Positions 43,758 through 52,258 of a stretch of DNA of 64,000 nt are shown piece by piece. Source of the stretch: Armatimonadetes bacterium DC (GTDB taxonomy: Bacteria > Armatimonadota > Fimbriimonadia > Fimbriimonadales > GBS-DC); contig LDYB01000019.1 of the NCBI GenBank assembly GCA_001442985.1, positions 124,001-188,000 of the forward strand. The letters are read 5' to 3'. A program made the position numbers and the translations under genes. The notes beneath the pieces are model-generated. The model did not search any database. It was not told where the DNA came from and was given only the letters and a program-made list of their open reading frames with translations. Position 1 is the first letter of the stretch; every line of letters begins with the position of its first letter.

Positions 43758-45143
43758 TCACGACTGCGGGTTGAGAATCTGCGCCAGCGAGTGAACCAGG
43801 TCGTACTTGGTCAGCACCTCGTAGCGCCCGTCTTCGGTCAGCACCAGCACGGCGGTCTCGCGCTGGATGTGTTCGGTCAGCTCGTCCACGAAGGTATCGG
43901 GGCGCAGGATGGGCAGGGGCGGCTCCATCACCTCGCGCACCACGAACTGGCTCAGGTCGTGCCCTTGAAGTGCAAGGCGCATCACCGCATCTTCACGAAT
44001 CACCCCAATCGGCACGCCCTCTTCAAACACGGGCAACTGCGACACATCCTGCGCGTCCATCAGGCGGAAAGCGGTCAGCACCGTGTCGTGCGGATGCACC
44101 ACAATCAGGTCGCGAATCGCGCCGCGCTTGCGCTTGGCTTCAATCAAATCACGGGCAGTGAGCTTCACCTGCGGCTCGAAGCAGCGGTTCTCGCGGAGCC
44201 ACTCGTCGTTGTAGACCTTGTTCAGCACGCGCATGCCCGAATCGGGCACGAGGAACACAATCAGGTCGTCGGGACCTGCCTGCTCGGCGACTTTGAGCGC
44301 GCCGTAGAGCGCCGCGCCTGTGGAGCCGCCCGCGAAGATGCCCTCCTCCCGCGCCAGCCGCCGCGCCCACAGGAAGCACTCGCAGTCGGTTACCTGAATC
44401 ACATCGTCCAGCACCGAAAAGTCCATCGTGCTGGGGAAGATGTCCTCGCCGATGCCCTCCACAAGATAAGGGTGCGCCTCCACCACCCGCTTGTGGTGGA
44501 AATAGTCGTAATACACAGAACCCACGGGGTCTACCCCGATAATCTTGATATTGGGATTTTTCTCTTTGAGATACCTGCCGACGCCTGTGAGCGTGCCGCC
44601 CGTACCCATCCCCGCCACGAAATGGGTGATTCGCCCCTCGGTATCCTCCCAGATTTCGGGACCTGTGGTGAGGTAGTGCGCTTCGGGGTTGGCGGGGTTC
44701 TCGTACTGATTGGGGAAAAAGGCGTTCGGAATCTCTTCCGCCAGCTTGCGTGCGACGGAGTAGTAGCTGCGCGGGTCGTCGGGGGCGACAGCCGTGGGGC
44801 ACACAATCACCTCCGCGCCCATCGCCTTCAGAGCGTTAATCTTCTCGCGCGACTGCTTATCGGTCGTGGTGAAGATGGTACGATAGCCGCGCAGGGCGGC
44901 AATCATGGCTAAGCCCATGCCCGTGTTGCCGGAGGTGCATTCGATAATCGTGCCGCCGGGTTTGAGCTTGCCTTCCTGTTCGGCGCGGAGAATCATCTGC
45001 CGGGCGATGCGGTCTTTCACGCTTCCGCCGGGGTTCATATACTCCAGTTTCGCGTAGATAGCAGGCTTCAGATGGCGTGTCAGTCGTTGCAGGCGTACTA
45101 ACGGCGTTCTGCCGATGGCGTCTATCAGACTCTCGTATCGCAT
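43758..45143 (-). CDS. Cystathionine beta-synthase with C-terminal CBS pair
   Basis: Residues 1-320 are a fold-type II PLP enzyme with the cofactor lysine in NPGGSVKDRIARQM, SGNTGMGLAMIAA and GTGGTLTGVGRYLKE. Residues about 345-461 contain two CBS domains (HPHDTVLTAFRLMDAQDVSQ, then TFVDELTEHI). It condenses serine with homocysteine to cystathionine; O-acetylserine sulfhydrylase-like activity is possible. The 461 residues lack the haem domain of animal enzymes. TATACT (minus strand) and a GAGG site precede the ATG. Confidence 0.92.
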   Translation of the reverse strand: MRYESLIDAIGRTPLVRLQRLTRHLKPAIYAKLEYMNPGGSVKDRIARQMILRAEQEGKLKPGGTIIECTSGNTGMGLAMIAALRGYRTIFTTTDKQSREKINALKAMGAEVIVCPTAVAPDDPRSYYSVARKLAEEIPNAFFPNQYENPANPEAHYLTTGPEIWEDTEGRITHFVAGMGTGGTLTGVGRYLKEKNPNIKIIGVDPVGSVYYDYFHHKRVVEAHPYLVEGIGEDIFPSTMDFSVLDDVIQVTDCECFLWARRLAREEGIFAGGSTGAALYGALKVAEQAGPDDLIVFLVPDSGMRVLNKVYNDEWLRENRCFEPQVKLTARDLIEAKRKRGAIRDLIVVHPHDTVLTAFRLMDAQDVSQLPVFEEGVPIGVIREDAVMRLALQGHDLSQFVVREVMEPPLPILRPDTFVDELTEHIQRETAVLVLTEDGRYEVLTKYDLVHSLAQILNPQS

Positions 45144-45326
45144 ACGCTCCCGCTCCTCGTTGAGACTTGTGGAGAGTATACCCGCTTGCGGTCAGCCGCG
45201 ACGCGACTGAATTGCGTTTCCGCAGCGATTTTTCGAACAGCCTCACAAGGGTTTGACATCAGGCGAAGTATAATTGCTGTAGCCCCCGCACGACGGGCGC
45301 AGGACAGGGGAACCTCGGAGGGAGAG

Positions 45327-45884
45327 ATGATGATGCGACAGGACATTCGCAATCGGCTCTACGCGCTGATAAGGGCAGGTGTTGTGGGGTTAGCTGCAAC
45401 TGCCAGCTGGTCGCAGTCCCTCACATGGTTAGGCACGCTGGGCGGCTCTGGGAGCTTTGCTTACGGTGTCTCGGCAGACGGCGGAGTGGTCGTCGGCTAT
45501 GCCCTGAACACCAGCTCTCAAACTCGCGCCTTTCGCTGGACACCGCAAGGCGGGATGGAAGACCTGAATGTCGTCTACGCCAGCCTGCTCACGGACGGCT
45601 CGGAACTGCAGAGAGCCTACGTCATCAGCCCCAACGGGCGCTACATCGTGGGCAGGGGCTGGAACGCAACGATGGGGCGGTACGAGGCGTTCCTGCTGGA
45701 TACCTGGCGTACAGGCGATACCAACGGCGACGGCTGTATTGACGACTCAGACCTGCTGAATGTGCTGTTTGCGTTCGGCACGCCGGGCACAGGCTATACG
45801 CGCTACGAGGACATCAACATGGACGGGGTTGTGGACGAGGTGGACTTGCTGACGGTGTTGTTCAACTTCGGCAACGGGTGTTAG
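45327..45884 (+). CDS. Secreted HAF-repeat protein with dockerin-like C-terminal tail
   Basis: After a signal peptide (RAGVVGLAATASWSQ) come HAF repeats, short extracellular repeats named for His-Ala-Phe: WLGTLGGSGSFAYGVSADG, then RAFRWTPQGGM and AYVISPNGRYIVGRG. Residues 130-185 form the EF-hand-like pair GDTNGDGCIDDSDLL and DINMDGVVDEVDLL and end FNFGNGC. The HAF part is short (about three units). Three ATGs in a row (45327, 45330, 45333) follow GGAGGGAG; the first was chosen. A TATAAT (45269-45274) lies 52 bp upstream, with no properly spaced -35. Confidence 0.85.
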   Translation: MMMRQDIRNRLYALIRAGVVGLAATASWSQSLTWLGTLGGSGSFAYGVSADGGVVVGYALNTSSQTRAFRWTPQGGMEDLNVVYASLLTDGSELQRAYVISPNGRYIVGRGWNATMGRYEAFLLDTWRTGDTNGDGCIDDSDLLNVLFAFGTPGTGYTRYEDINMDGVVDEVDLLTVLFNFGNGC

Positions 45885-45910
45885 TAGGGGCGCACGGCGG
45901 TGCGCCCCTA
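45885..45910 (+). terminator. Hairpin after the HAF-repeat gene
   Basis: Perfect 11-bp stem TAGGGGCGCAC / GTGCGCCCCTA with a 4-nt loop, directly after the stop. No T-run. The sequence resembles intergenic palindromes common in many bacteria. Confidence 0.65.
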
Positions 45911-46022
45911 TCGCTGGTAGAAACGAGGACGCCCCCCGCACATAAAGGAAACCGCAGCGGGGGCTTCCGTTATTCCATTTGCCGACCTGCGCCGTCCCCA
46001 TGCGGTACAATTGCTCCACGCT

Positions 46023-47393
46023 ATGTTTCGCAAGGTTCTGGTGGCAAATCGGGGCGAGATTGCCCTGCGGGTGATTCGCGCCTGTCGGGAGATGGGCATC
46101 GCGACGGTCGCGGTCTATTCGGAAGCAGACCGCGACGCGCTCCATGTGCAGATGGCGGATGAGGCGGTGTGCATCGGTCCGCCGCCCAGCGCCGAGAGCT
46201 ACCTGAACATCCCCCATATCGTGATGGCGGCGCTGATGACAGGCGCCGAGGCGGTGCATCCGGGCTACGGCTATCTGTCGGAGCGCAGCAGTTTTGCCCG
46301 CGCGTGTGAGGCGCACGGCATTCGGTTCATTGGTCCGCCCGCAGAGGCAATTGCCAAAATGGGCGACAAGGCGCTGGCACGGGCGATAGCTGAGGAGGCA
46401 GGCGCGCCCGTATTGCCGGGCACACGCGAACCCATCCGCACCGAAGAGGAAGCCGTTCAGGCGGCGCGACAGATTGGCTTCCCCCTGCTGATCAAAGCCG
46501 CGGCAGGGGGCGGCGGGCGCGGGATTCGCCTCGTGCGTGGTGAGGAAGACCTGATCCCCGCCCTGCGAATTGCGCAATCCGAGGCGCAGGCGGCGTTCGG
46601 CTCGCCCGATGTCTATCTGGAGACCTACATCCCCGAACCGCGCCATATTGAAGTGCAGATTCTGGCAGATTCACACGGCACGGTGTTGCACCTTTATGAG
46701 CGCGAATGCTCGCTCCAGACCCCGCGCCACCAGAAGATGATTGAGGAAGCGCCCGCGCCCAATCTGGACGACGCCACCCGTCGGGCGCTCGGCGAGGCGG
46801 CGGTCAAAGTCGCGCAGGCGGTCGGCTACCAGAACGCGGGCACAATTGAATTCCTGATGAATGGGGAAGGGCGGTTTTACTTCATCGAGATGAACACGCG
46901 CCTGCAGGTGGAGCATCCCGTAACGGAAGCCATCACGGGGATCGATATTGTGCAGTGGCAGATCCGAATCGCGGCGGGCGAGCGCCTACCCTTCACGCAA
47001 GAGCAAATCCCAATCAATGGGCACGCGATTGAGGCGCGGCTCACCGCCGAGATTCCCGAACACGACTTCACCCCCTCCACAGGGCGCCTGAGCGAGTGGA
47101 CGCCGCCGGGCGGTCCGGGCGTGCGTATCGATAGCCACCTCTACACGGGCTACAGTATTCCGCCCTACTATGACCCCCTGCTGGCGAAGATTATCGTGCA
47201 TGCGCCCAATCGGGAGCAGGCGGTGGCACGACTGGAGCGCGCCCTGCACGAGGTGCGCATTCAGGGCGTGCAGACCAATCGCGATTTCCTGATCCGCCTG
47301 GTGCAGACGCCAGAGTTTCGGGCGGGGCGGGTCTCCACGCCGTTTGTGCCGCGCTTGCTGAAGGGCATGCTTCCCACAGGAGGGACGCGATGA
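46023..47393 (+). CDS. accC: Biotin carboxylase, acetyl-CoA carboxylase subunit
   Basis: AccC carboxylates biotin on AccB in fatty-acid synthesis. KVLVANRGEIALRVIRACRE, the ATP-grasp loop KAAAGGGGRGIRLVRGEED, HIEVQILADSHG, ERECSLQTPRHQKMIEE and FIEMNTRLQVEHPVTE are diagnostic. The 456 residues are normal. TACAAT (46006-46011) lies 11 nt before the ATG with no ribosome site. accB, usually upstream, is absent here. It overlaps nusB by ATGA. Confidence 0.96.
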   Translation: MFRKVLVANRGEIALRVIRACREMGIATVAVYSEADRDALHVQMADEAVCIGPPPSAESYLNIPHIVMAALMTGAEAVHPGYGYLSERSSFARACEAHGIRFIGPPAEAIAKMGDKALARAIAEEAGAPVLPGTREPIRTEEEAVQAARQIGFPLLIKAAAGGGGRGIRLVRGEEDLIPALRIAQSEAQAAFGSPDVYLETYIPEPRHIEVQILADSHGTVLHLYERECSLQTPRHQKMIEEAPAPNLDDATRRALGEAAVKVAQAVGYQNAGTIEFLMNGEGRFYFIEMNTRLQVEHPVTEAITGIDIVQWQIRIAAGERLPFTQEQIPINGHAIEARLTAEIPEHDFTPSTGRLSEWTPPGGPGVRIDSHLYTGYSIPPYYDPLLAKIIVHAPNREQAVARLERALHEVRIQGVQTNRDFLIRLVQTPEFRAGRVSTPFVPRLLKGMLPTGGTR

Positions 47394-47836
47394 AACCGCC
47401 ACAGCGACGCATCGCACGGGAGTGGGCACTGCGGGCGCTCTACCAGATCGAGGTCGCCAACAAGTCGCCCGAAGAGGCGCTCGAAGAGGTGTTGAGCGTC
47501 GCCAATCTGGAGCCAGAGCATCAGGAGTATGTGCGCGACCTGGTGCGGGGCGTCAGCACCCTGCACGCCACCGAGTTAGACCCTCTGATCGAGCAGTTCG
47601 CGAAGGGTTGGACGATTGACCGCATGGCGGTGATTGACCGCAACATTCTGCGAATCGCAATGTACGAACTGCGCCACCACCCCCAGACGCCTCCCGCTGT
47701 TGTGGTGAACGAAGCGGTTGAGCTGGCGAAGAAGTATAGCACGGCGCAATCGGGCAGGTTTGTGAACGGGGTGCTTGGAGGCGCGCTGCGGCAGATGTTC
47801 CCACAACAGGAAGAACCCTCCGAAGGAGAGGGCTAA
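47390..47836 (+). CDS. nusB: Transcription antitermination factor NusB
   Basis: NusB binds the BoxA RNA with S10 in rRNA antitermination. The 148-residue helical protein has RREWALRALYQIEVA-like RIAREWALRALYQIE, IDRMAVIDRNILRIAMYEL and PPAVVVNEAVELAKKYST, followed by SGRFVNGVLGG. The ATG overlaps the accC stop. Its 3' end overlaps the convergent RseB-like gene by 4 bp. Confidence 0.95.
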   Translation: MKPPQRRIAREWALRALYQIEVANKSPEEALEEVLSVANLEPEHQEYVRDLVRGVSTLHATELDPLIEQFAKGWTIDRMAVIDRNILRIAMYELRHHPQTPPAVVVNEAVELAKKYSTAQSGRFVNGVLGGALRQMFPQQEEPSEGEG

Positions 47837-48864
47837 CGCCCCATCGAGCGAGCGATTTTTTCCATCTCCTCCTGCGGCAGGTCGCCCACGATACCGAACC
47901 AGTAGTCGCCGTCCTGCCAGAAGTACGCTCGAACGCGCCCTTTTGGAGGGCGGGGCGGCGCGCTGCTGCGCGGTTTGTAGGTCTGAAACAGCGTGAAGCG
48001 CCCCAGTGGGCTGGTGTAGCGGATTGCCACCAGCGGGTTCTCTTGCGGCTTGCGGCGGTGAACCAGAATCTGCTGCCGTTCGGTGTTGGGGGGCAGGTAG
48101 CCGGGCAGGCGAATGGGGAACCCTGCGGCGCGCTGTGCTTCCTCGATAGAGCGATAGGCAAGCTCAGCAAGTTTGCGCACCTCCACGCCTTCAGGCAGGC
48201 GGAACAGGTCGTTGCTCAGGCGGGGTGAGAAGTCTACCCTCACCACCTCGGTACGGATAACGCCGTCTGCAGGGCGTATCTGCATCTCGCGTTTCAGCAC
48301 CAGCCCCGTTTCGCGGTCAATCCAGAGCTTTGCCTGCAAGGGGAACCGCCTGTCAGGACGCTCCCCAGGGCGGGGCGGGGGACCTGGCGCCACAAGACGC
48401 CCACGCGGCGGTATCGGGCGGTTAGGGCGCAGCGTCAGCACCACGCAGGAACGCCCCGCAACCGTTTCGTCGGGCAGAAACTCCGCGTTCAGAAAACCGT
48501 TCTGCATAAGACGACTCGCCACTTCCAGCAGTTCGGAGGCGAGGTAGGGCATCTGGGGGATTTCGTAGGCGACTTTCTCGCCCGTGCGCCAGCGGAGCCA
48601 CTGCCCCTGCCGATAGAGGAACACTTCGCCCTGACGCGCGGCAGGCTCCACCACCTCAATGCGGATTGCCTGATCACCCCGACGCCAGAACCGCTCCCGA
48701 ATCTGCTCAGTGCGGGCGCCCATCTGGAAGGTGTTCAGGCGCACGCCTGCGACGGTGAGGGTCTGCTCGGCTCGCAGGGCGCGCTGGAGCCAGCGCGCCG
48801 CGCTCTCCTGACCCCACGCGCTCCAGAGCAAACACCCCGCAAACACCAGCCAGAGCCTTCTCAT
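47833..48864 (-). CDS. RseB/MucB-like secreted protein of the sigma-factor operon
   Basis: A signal peptide (RLWLVFAGCLLWSAWGQ) is followed by an N-terminal domain of the outer-membrane lipoprotein carrier/RseB fold, about residues 20-230 (TVAGVRLNTFQMGARTEQ, IRIEVVEPAARQGEVFLYR, KLWIDRETGLVLKREMQ). A C-terminal part (GFPIRLPGYLPPNTERQQI) follows, of the type found in DUF4367-like domains. In Gram-negative bacteria RseB senses envelope damage and guards the anti-sigma factor; that role here is inferred from context. ATG at 48864 overlaps the anti-sigma stop as ATGA; a longer frame extends upstream. Confidence 0.75.
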   Translation of the reverse strand: MRRLWLVFAGCLLWSAWGQESAARWLQRALRAEQTLTVAGVRLNTFQMGARTEQIRERFWRRGDQAIRIEVVEPAARQGEVFLYRQGQWLRWRTGEKVAYEIPQMPYLASELLEVASRLMQNGFLNAEFLPDETVAGRSCVVLTLRPNRPIPPRGRLVAPGPPPRPGERPDRRFPLQAKLWIDRETGLVLKREMQIRPADGVIRTEVVRVDFSPRLSNDLFRLPEGVEVRKLAELAYRSIEEAQRAAGFPIRLPGYLPPNTERQQILVHRRKPQENPLVAIRYTSPLGRFTLFQTYKPRSSAPPRPPKGRVRAYFWQDGDYWFGIVGDLPQEEMEKIARSMGR

Positions 48865-49334
48865 CGTGTATACCCGGTGTTCACCCAGTACGAAGCGGCA
48901 GGCGTGGGCGACCACTCCGCCGTTTCCAGTGTCTCGTGGAGCTGCACGCACATCTCGGTGTAGTCGTCTGTACCAACAGCGTCTGGCGGCAGGTTAGTGA
49001 GGTTTTTCTGAGGCTCGTTGTAGAACCAGAAGAATGCAATCAGCAACCCCAATGCAGGCGCCAGCGCCAGAGGCTTCCAGCCCAGCCGCAGGCGCGGGCG
49101 GGCAGGCTTTGGCGACGCCTGGCGCAGGCGCGCCTGCAAGCGCTCCCTGAAGTCGGGCGCGGGACGATAGCGCGGGAGCCGGCGCAACGCTTGAACCGTG
49201 TGTTGCGCCGATTCCCATACGCGCTGGCAGTGTTCACAGTGCGCCCTGTGCGCCTCGAACGCCGCACGCTCCGAGGCGGATAAGCGCCCCTCCAGATAGT
49301 CCCAGACCTGCTTCTCAAAATGAGTGCAGTTCAT
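48861..49334 (-). CDS. Zinc-binding anti-sigma factor (zf-HC2)
   Basis: The N-terminus has the anti-sigma zinc finger: HFEKQVWDYLEGRLSASE, then HRAHCEHCQRVW (H-x3-C-x2-C). One membrane helix (LALAPALGLLIAFFWFY, about residues 88-105) separates it from a short outside domain. It holds the ECF sigma factor inactive until an envelope signal. It overlaps sigma and the RseB-like gene, each by ATGA. Confidence 0.88.
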   Translation of the reverse strand: MNCTHFEKQVWDYLEGRLSASERAAFEAHRAHCEHCQRVWESAQHTVQALRRLPRYRPAPDFRERLQARLRQASPKPARPRLRLGWKPLALAPALGLLIAFFWFYNEPQKNLTNLPPDAVGTDDYTEMCVQLHETLETAEWSPTPAASYWVNTGYTR

Positions 49335-49933
49335 ACCGTTTCACCTCGTAAATACGCCGCCACTTTTTTCTGGATTTCCGAACGCGCCAGATGCAGGCGC
49401 GACTTCACCGTGCCCATCGGAATCCCCAGCGACTGTGAAATCTCCTCATAACTTAAACCTTCCATATCGTACAATAGTAGCACGCTCTTTAATTTTGGCG
49501 AGAGGCTTTCCAGAGCGCGTTCCACCACCTCTTGCAGCTCCCTGTCCAGCACCGCCTGCATCGGGTCGGGCGTCTGGGTATCGGGGAACTCCCACTCTTC
49601 GGCTCCCTCGTCCGCCTCATCAGGATTGTCCTGATAAATCGAGACGGTTTTGACCCGGCGTTCCTGCTTGCGATAGTGGTCTATGCACAAATTATGCGCA
49701 ATTCGGAACAGCCATGTGCTGAGGCTTGCCCTGCCATCGAAGCTGGGCAGCCCCTGATAAGCACGGAGGAACACTTCCTGAAGCACATCCTCGGCGTCGT
49801 GTGGGTTGCCCAGCATGCGCACGATGTAGTTATACAGTTTATCGGCGTACAGGTTCACAATCTGGGCAAACGCCGATTCATCCTGCTGTTTCGCTCGCTC
49901 GATGAGCTGGGTCTCCGCCGAGATGGTCTCCAA
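49331..49933 (-). CDS. ECF RNA polymerase sigma factor (SigE/RpoE-like)
   Basis: Region 2 is DAEDVLQEVFLRAYQGLPSF followed by STWLFRIAHNLCIDHYRKQ; region 4 is LLLYDMEGLSYEEISQSLG with PMGTVKSRLHLAR. TTG at 49933 was chosen: GGAGGAG lies 7 nt upstream, and the -10-like TATCCT (minus strand, 49959-49954) falls inside the longer ATG frame (start 49975), which would put transcription after that ATG. The N-terminus LETISAETQLIERAKQQDES then fits other ECF factors. It heads a three-gene regulatory operon. Confidence 0.92.
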   Translation of the reverse strand: METISAETQLIERAKQQDESAFAQIVNLYADKLYNYIVRMLGNPHDAEDVLQEVFLRAYQGLPSFDGRASLSTWLFRIAHNLCIDHYRKQERRVKTVSIYQDNPDEADEGAEEWEFPDTQTPDPMQAVLDRELQEVVERALESLSPKLKSVLLLYDMEGLSYEEISQSLGIPMGTVKSRLHLARSEIQKKVAAYLRGETV

Positions 49934-50074
49934 GCAGCCGCTCCTCCACAAGTAGGATACCGAATCGCGTGCCATTTTGGTTCCTGTACCTATAGACGCA
50001 ACAAAGAGGTGAGAGTTCAGCGTTTACTGGAGCAGAGCAGGAAACCCGCAATTCCGGGCGAATCGGAGCCAGCG

Positions 50075-50932
50075 ATGGAAGAGATTACTGCAGAGTTCAC
50101 GCGCGAAGAGCTTTTGCCAATGCCTGACGAGCCGTTGCGTATCCTGCCGCGCATCAAGCTGGCGGTGCGGTCGGAAATCGGGCTGGTGCGCGAGAATAAC
50201 GAAGATAAGTTTGACTTCTACGAGCCTGACGAGCCAGAGCTGCTGGCGGCACGGGGCAGTGCTTATGTCGTGTGCGACGGCATGGGTGGGCATAACGCGG
50301 GACAGATTGCCAGCGAGCTGGCAGCGCGCCAGTTCCTGTACGCCTACTATCATCACGGCGGTGAGGCGCAGGAATGTGCGCATCGGGCAGTGTTGCAGGC
50401 GCACCAGTATATCGCCGACATGGCACGGAAAATTCCCTCTCGCCGGGATATGGGCACGACCCTGACTGCTCTGATTTTGCGTCAGGACACGGGTATGCTG
50501 GTGCATGTGGGCGACAGCCGCTGCTATCGGTTGCGTGGTGAGGAGTTTCAGCAGCTCTCGCGCGACCACACGCTGGTAGCGCAGTGGGTGGAGCAGGGGA
50601 TTCTCACCCCCGAAGCTGCGCGGTTCCATCCCTACAAAAATGTGATTCGGCAGGCGGTGGGAGTCGTGGGCGAGGGCGAAACGCTGGAACCCGATATTGA
50701 GACCTTCCCGATACAGGCAGGCGATGTGTATCTGCTCTGCTCGGACGGGCTGACCGACATGGTTCCCGACGAGGTGATTGAGCAGATTCTCAAAACCGAG
50801 CCGCCCAGCCGCGCCGCATGGAAACTGTTAGACCGCGCCCTTGCCGAAGGAGGGCAAGACAATATCACGGTCGCCATAATCAAAGTGCTGGAACTGGTGG
50901 CGCCTGAGGCGGGGTATCATACAGAGGGGTGA
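50075..50932 (+). CDS. PP2C-family serine/threonine protein phosphatase
   Basis: The 285-residue phosphatase (Stp1/PrpC type) has the metal-binding VRENNEDKFDFYEPD, YVVCDGMGGHNAGQIAS, MGTTLTALIL and VGDSRCYRLR, then LLCSDGLTDMVPDEVI and GGQDNITVAIIKVLE. It would dephosphorylate proteins modified by Ser/Thr kinases; no kinase is near. ATG at 50075 has GGAG 6 nt upstream. Its last 42 bp are duplicated before the second uma2 copy at 51651. Confidence 0.93.
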   Translation: MEEITAEFTREELLPMPDEPLRILPRIKLAVRSEIGLVRENNEDKFDFYEPDEPELLAARGSAYVVCDGMGGHNAGQIASELAARQFLYAYYHHGGEAQECAHRAVLQAHQYIADMARKIPSRRDMGTTLTALILRQDTGMLVHVGDSRCYRLRGEEFQQLSRDHTLVAQWVEQGILTPEAARFHPYKNVIRQAVGVVGEGETLEPDIETFPIQAGDVYLLCSDGLTDMVPDEVIEQILKTEPPSRAAWKLLDRALAEGGQDNITVAIIKVLELVAPEAGYHTEG

Positions 50933-51485
50933 AAGAACAGTGGCAACCACTGCCCAAACGGTGCGACGCAAGCGGCGCTACACGGAAGAAGATCTGAAGC
51001 GTCTTCCCCGGGATGGCTACAAATATGAACTGGTGAATGGGAGGATACGGCAAGTGCCCACAGGTGGACGGCATGGCGAACTCGGCGCGGGGCTTACGGC
51101 TCGACTCTGGAACCATGTGCGGCGCTGGGCGAAGGTGTACGACTCCAGCACAGGGTTCCGCATGAACTCAGGCAACATCCGTAGCCCCGATGTGTCGGTC
51201 TTGCGCAAGGAGCGGCTTGAAGGGGGTAAATCCCCAGAAGACTTTATCGATGGCGCCCCTGATTTGGCGGTGGAGATTGTTTCGCCTTCGGAGCGTCCTG
51301 CGGAGATTTACGCAAAGCTGGGGGAGTATTTTGAGTCGGGGGCGCAGGAGGTGTGGCTGATTTTCCCTGAGCGCAAGCAGGTGCATCGCTACACGCCGTC
51401 GTTGCAGGTGCAGGTGCTGAACGAAAACGAGGTGCTGACCACGCCACTGTTGCCTGACTTTGAGCTGCCCCTCCGCGAGCTGTTT
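50891..51485 (+). repeat. Tandem duplication unit, first copy (PP2C tail plus uma2)
   Basis: A near-identical copy is at 51651-52244, offset by about 760 bp with one small indel just before the uma2 start. The unit begins inside the last codons of the phosphatase and ends near the end of uma2. Few base changes, mostly silent, show that it is recent. Confidence 0.9.
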
Positions 51486-51497
51486 GAAGGGGTGTGA
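50940..51497 (+). CDS. Uma2-family putative endonuclease, copy C
   Basis: The 185-residue Uma2 protein has YELVNGRIRQVPTGGRHGEL, SPDVSVLRKERL, PDLAVEIVSPSERPAEIY and LGEYFESGAQEVWLIFPE. It belongs to a different Uma2 subgroup from copies A and B. GTG start just after the phosphatase stop. It differs from copy D only in the last residues (EGV versus EEA). Function unknown. Confidence 0.85.
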   Translation: MATTAQTVRRKRRYTEEDLKRLPRDGYKYELVNGRIRQVPTGGRHGELGAGLTARLWNHVRRWAKVYDSSTGFRMNSGNIRSPDVSVLRKERLEGGKSPEDFIDGAPDLAVEIVSPSERPAEIYAKLGEYFESGAQEVWLIFPERKQVHRYTPSLQVQVLNENEVLTTPLLPDFELPLRELFEGV

Positions 51498-51628
51498 GGG
51501 AGGGCGCAGAGTTTTACTATGTTCTTCGGCTGGCTTTACGGCGCAACTGGCGTGCCCAGCGCGTGCTGGAAATCTTCTCGTATTTTGCTTCTACGGTTAT
51601 GTCCACCCGTATTGTCTCTATTGCATGA
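51494..51628 (+). CDS. Small ORF overlapping the uma2 stop (GTGA), 44 residues
   Basis: GTG at 51494 overlaps the uma2 TGA by 4 bp, like other coupled genes here. The product (REGAEFYYVLRLALRRNW onward) is basic with a hydrophobic C-terminus. No homologue recognised. It may be chance, because the sequence lies in the joint between two duplicated units. Confidence 0.3.
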   Translation: MREGAEFYYVLRLALRRNWRAQRVLEIFSYFASTVMSTRIVSIA

Positions 51629-51650
51629 TGCCACGCCTTTGCTATCAGAA

Positions 51651-52244
51651 GAACTGGTGGCGCCTGAGGCGGGGTATCATACAGAGGGGTGAACAATCGT
51701 GGCGACCACTGCCCAAACGGTGCGACGCAAACGGCGCTACACGGAAGAAGACCTGAAGCGTCTTCCCCGGGATGGCTACAAATATGAACTGGTGAACGGG
51801 AGGATACGGCAAGTGCCCACAGGTGGACGGCATGGCGAACTCGGCGCGGGGCTTACGGCTCGACTCTGGAACCATGTGCGGCGCTGGGCGAAGGTGTACG
51901 ACTCCAGCACAGGGTTCCGCATGAACTCAGGCAACATCCGTAGCCCCGATGTGTCGGTCTTGCGCAAGGAGCGGCTTGAAGGGGGTAAATCCCCAGAAGA
52001 CTTTATCGATGGCGCCCCTGATTTGGCGGTGGAGATTGTTTCGCCTTCGGAGCGTCCTGCGGAGATTTATGCGAAGCTGGGGGAGTATTTTGAGTCGGGG
52101 GCGCAGGAGGTGTGGCTGATTTTCCCTGAGCGCAAGCAGGTGCATCGCTACACGCCGTCGTTGCAGGTGCAGGTGTTGAACGAGAACGAGGTGCTGACCA
52201 CGCCACTGTTGCCTGACTTTGAGCTGCCCCTCCGCGAGCTGTTC
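51651..52244 (+). repeat. Tandem duplication unit, second copy
   Basis: Second copy of 50891-51485. The 166-bp joint between the units (51486-51650) is not repeated elsewhere in the window. Confidence 0.9.
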
Positions 52245-52256
52245 GAGGAGGCGTGA
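51699..52256 (+). CDS. Uma2-family putative endonuclease, copy D
   Basis: Essentially identical to copy C over the first 183 residues, with the same GTG start. It is preceded by a copy of the phosphatase 3' end, so it may rely on read-through or on sequence in the repeated tail (TATCAT 51675-51680) for transcription. The stop overlaps a GTG (GTGA), and the small gene with ATG at 52259 follows. Confidence 0.85.
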   Translation: MATTAQTVRRKRRYTEEDLKRLPRDGYKYELVNGRIRQVPTGGRHGELGAGLTARLWNHVRRWAKVYDSSTGFRMNSGNIRSPDVSVLRKERLEGGKSPEDFIDGAPDLAVEIVSPSERPAEIYAKLGEYFESGAQEVWLIFPERKQVHRYTPSLQVQVLNENEVLTTPLLPDFELPLRELFEEA

Positions 52257-52258
52257 GC

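Noticed and set aside
45253-45274. TTGACA followed by TATAAT before the HAF gene
   Set aside because: The spacer is only 10 bp, too short for a sigma-70 promoter; only the -10 may be functional.
45143-45326. SAM riboswitch or T-box before the transsulfuration operon
   Set aside because: The leader on the minus strand is only about 35 nt from the -10 to the ATG, too short for either structure.
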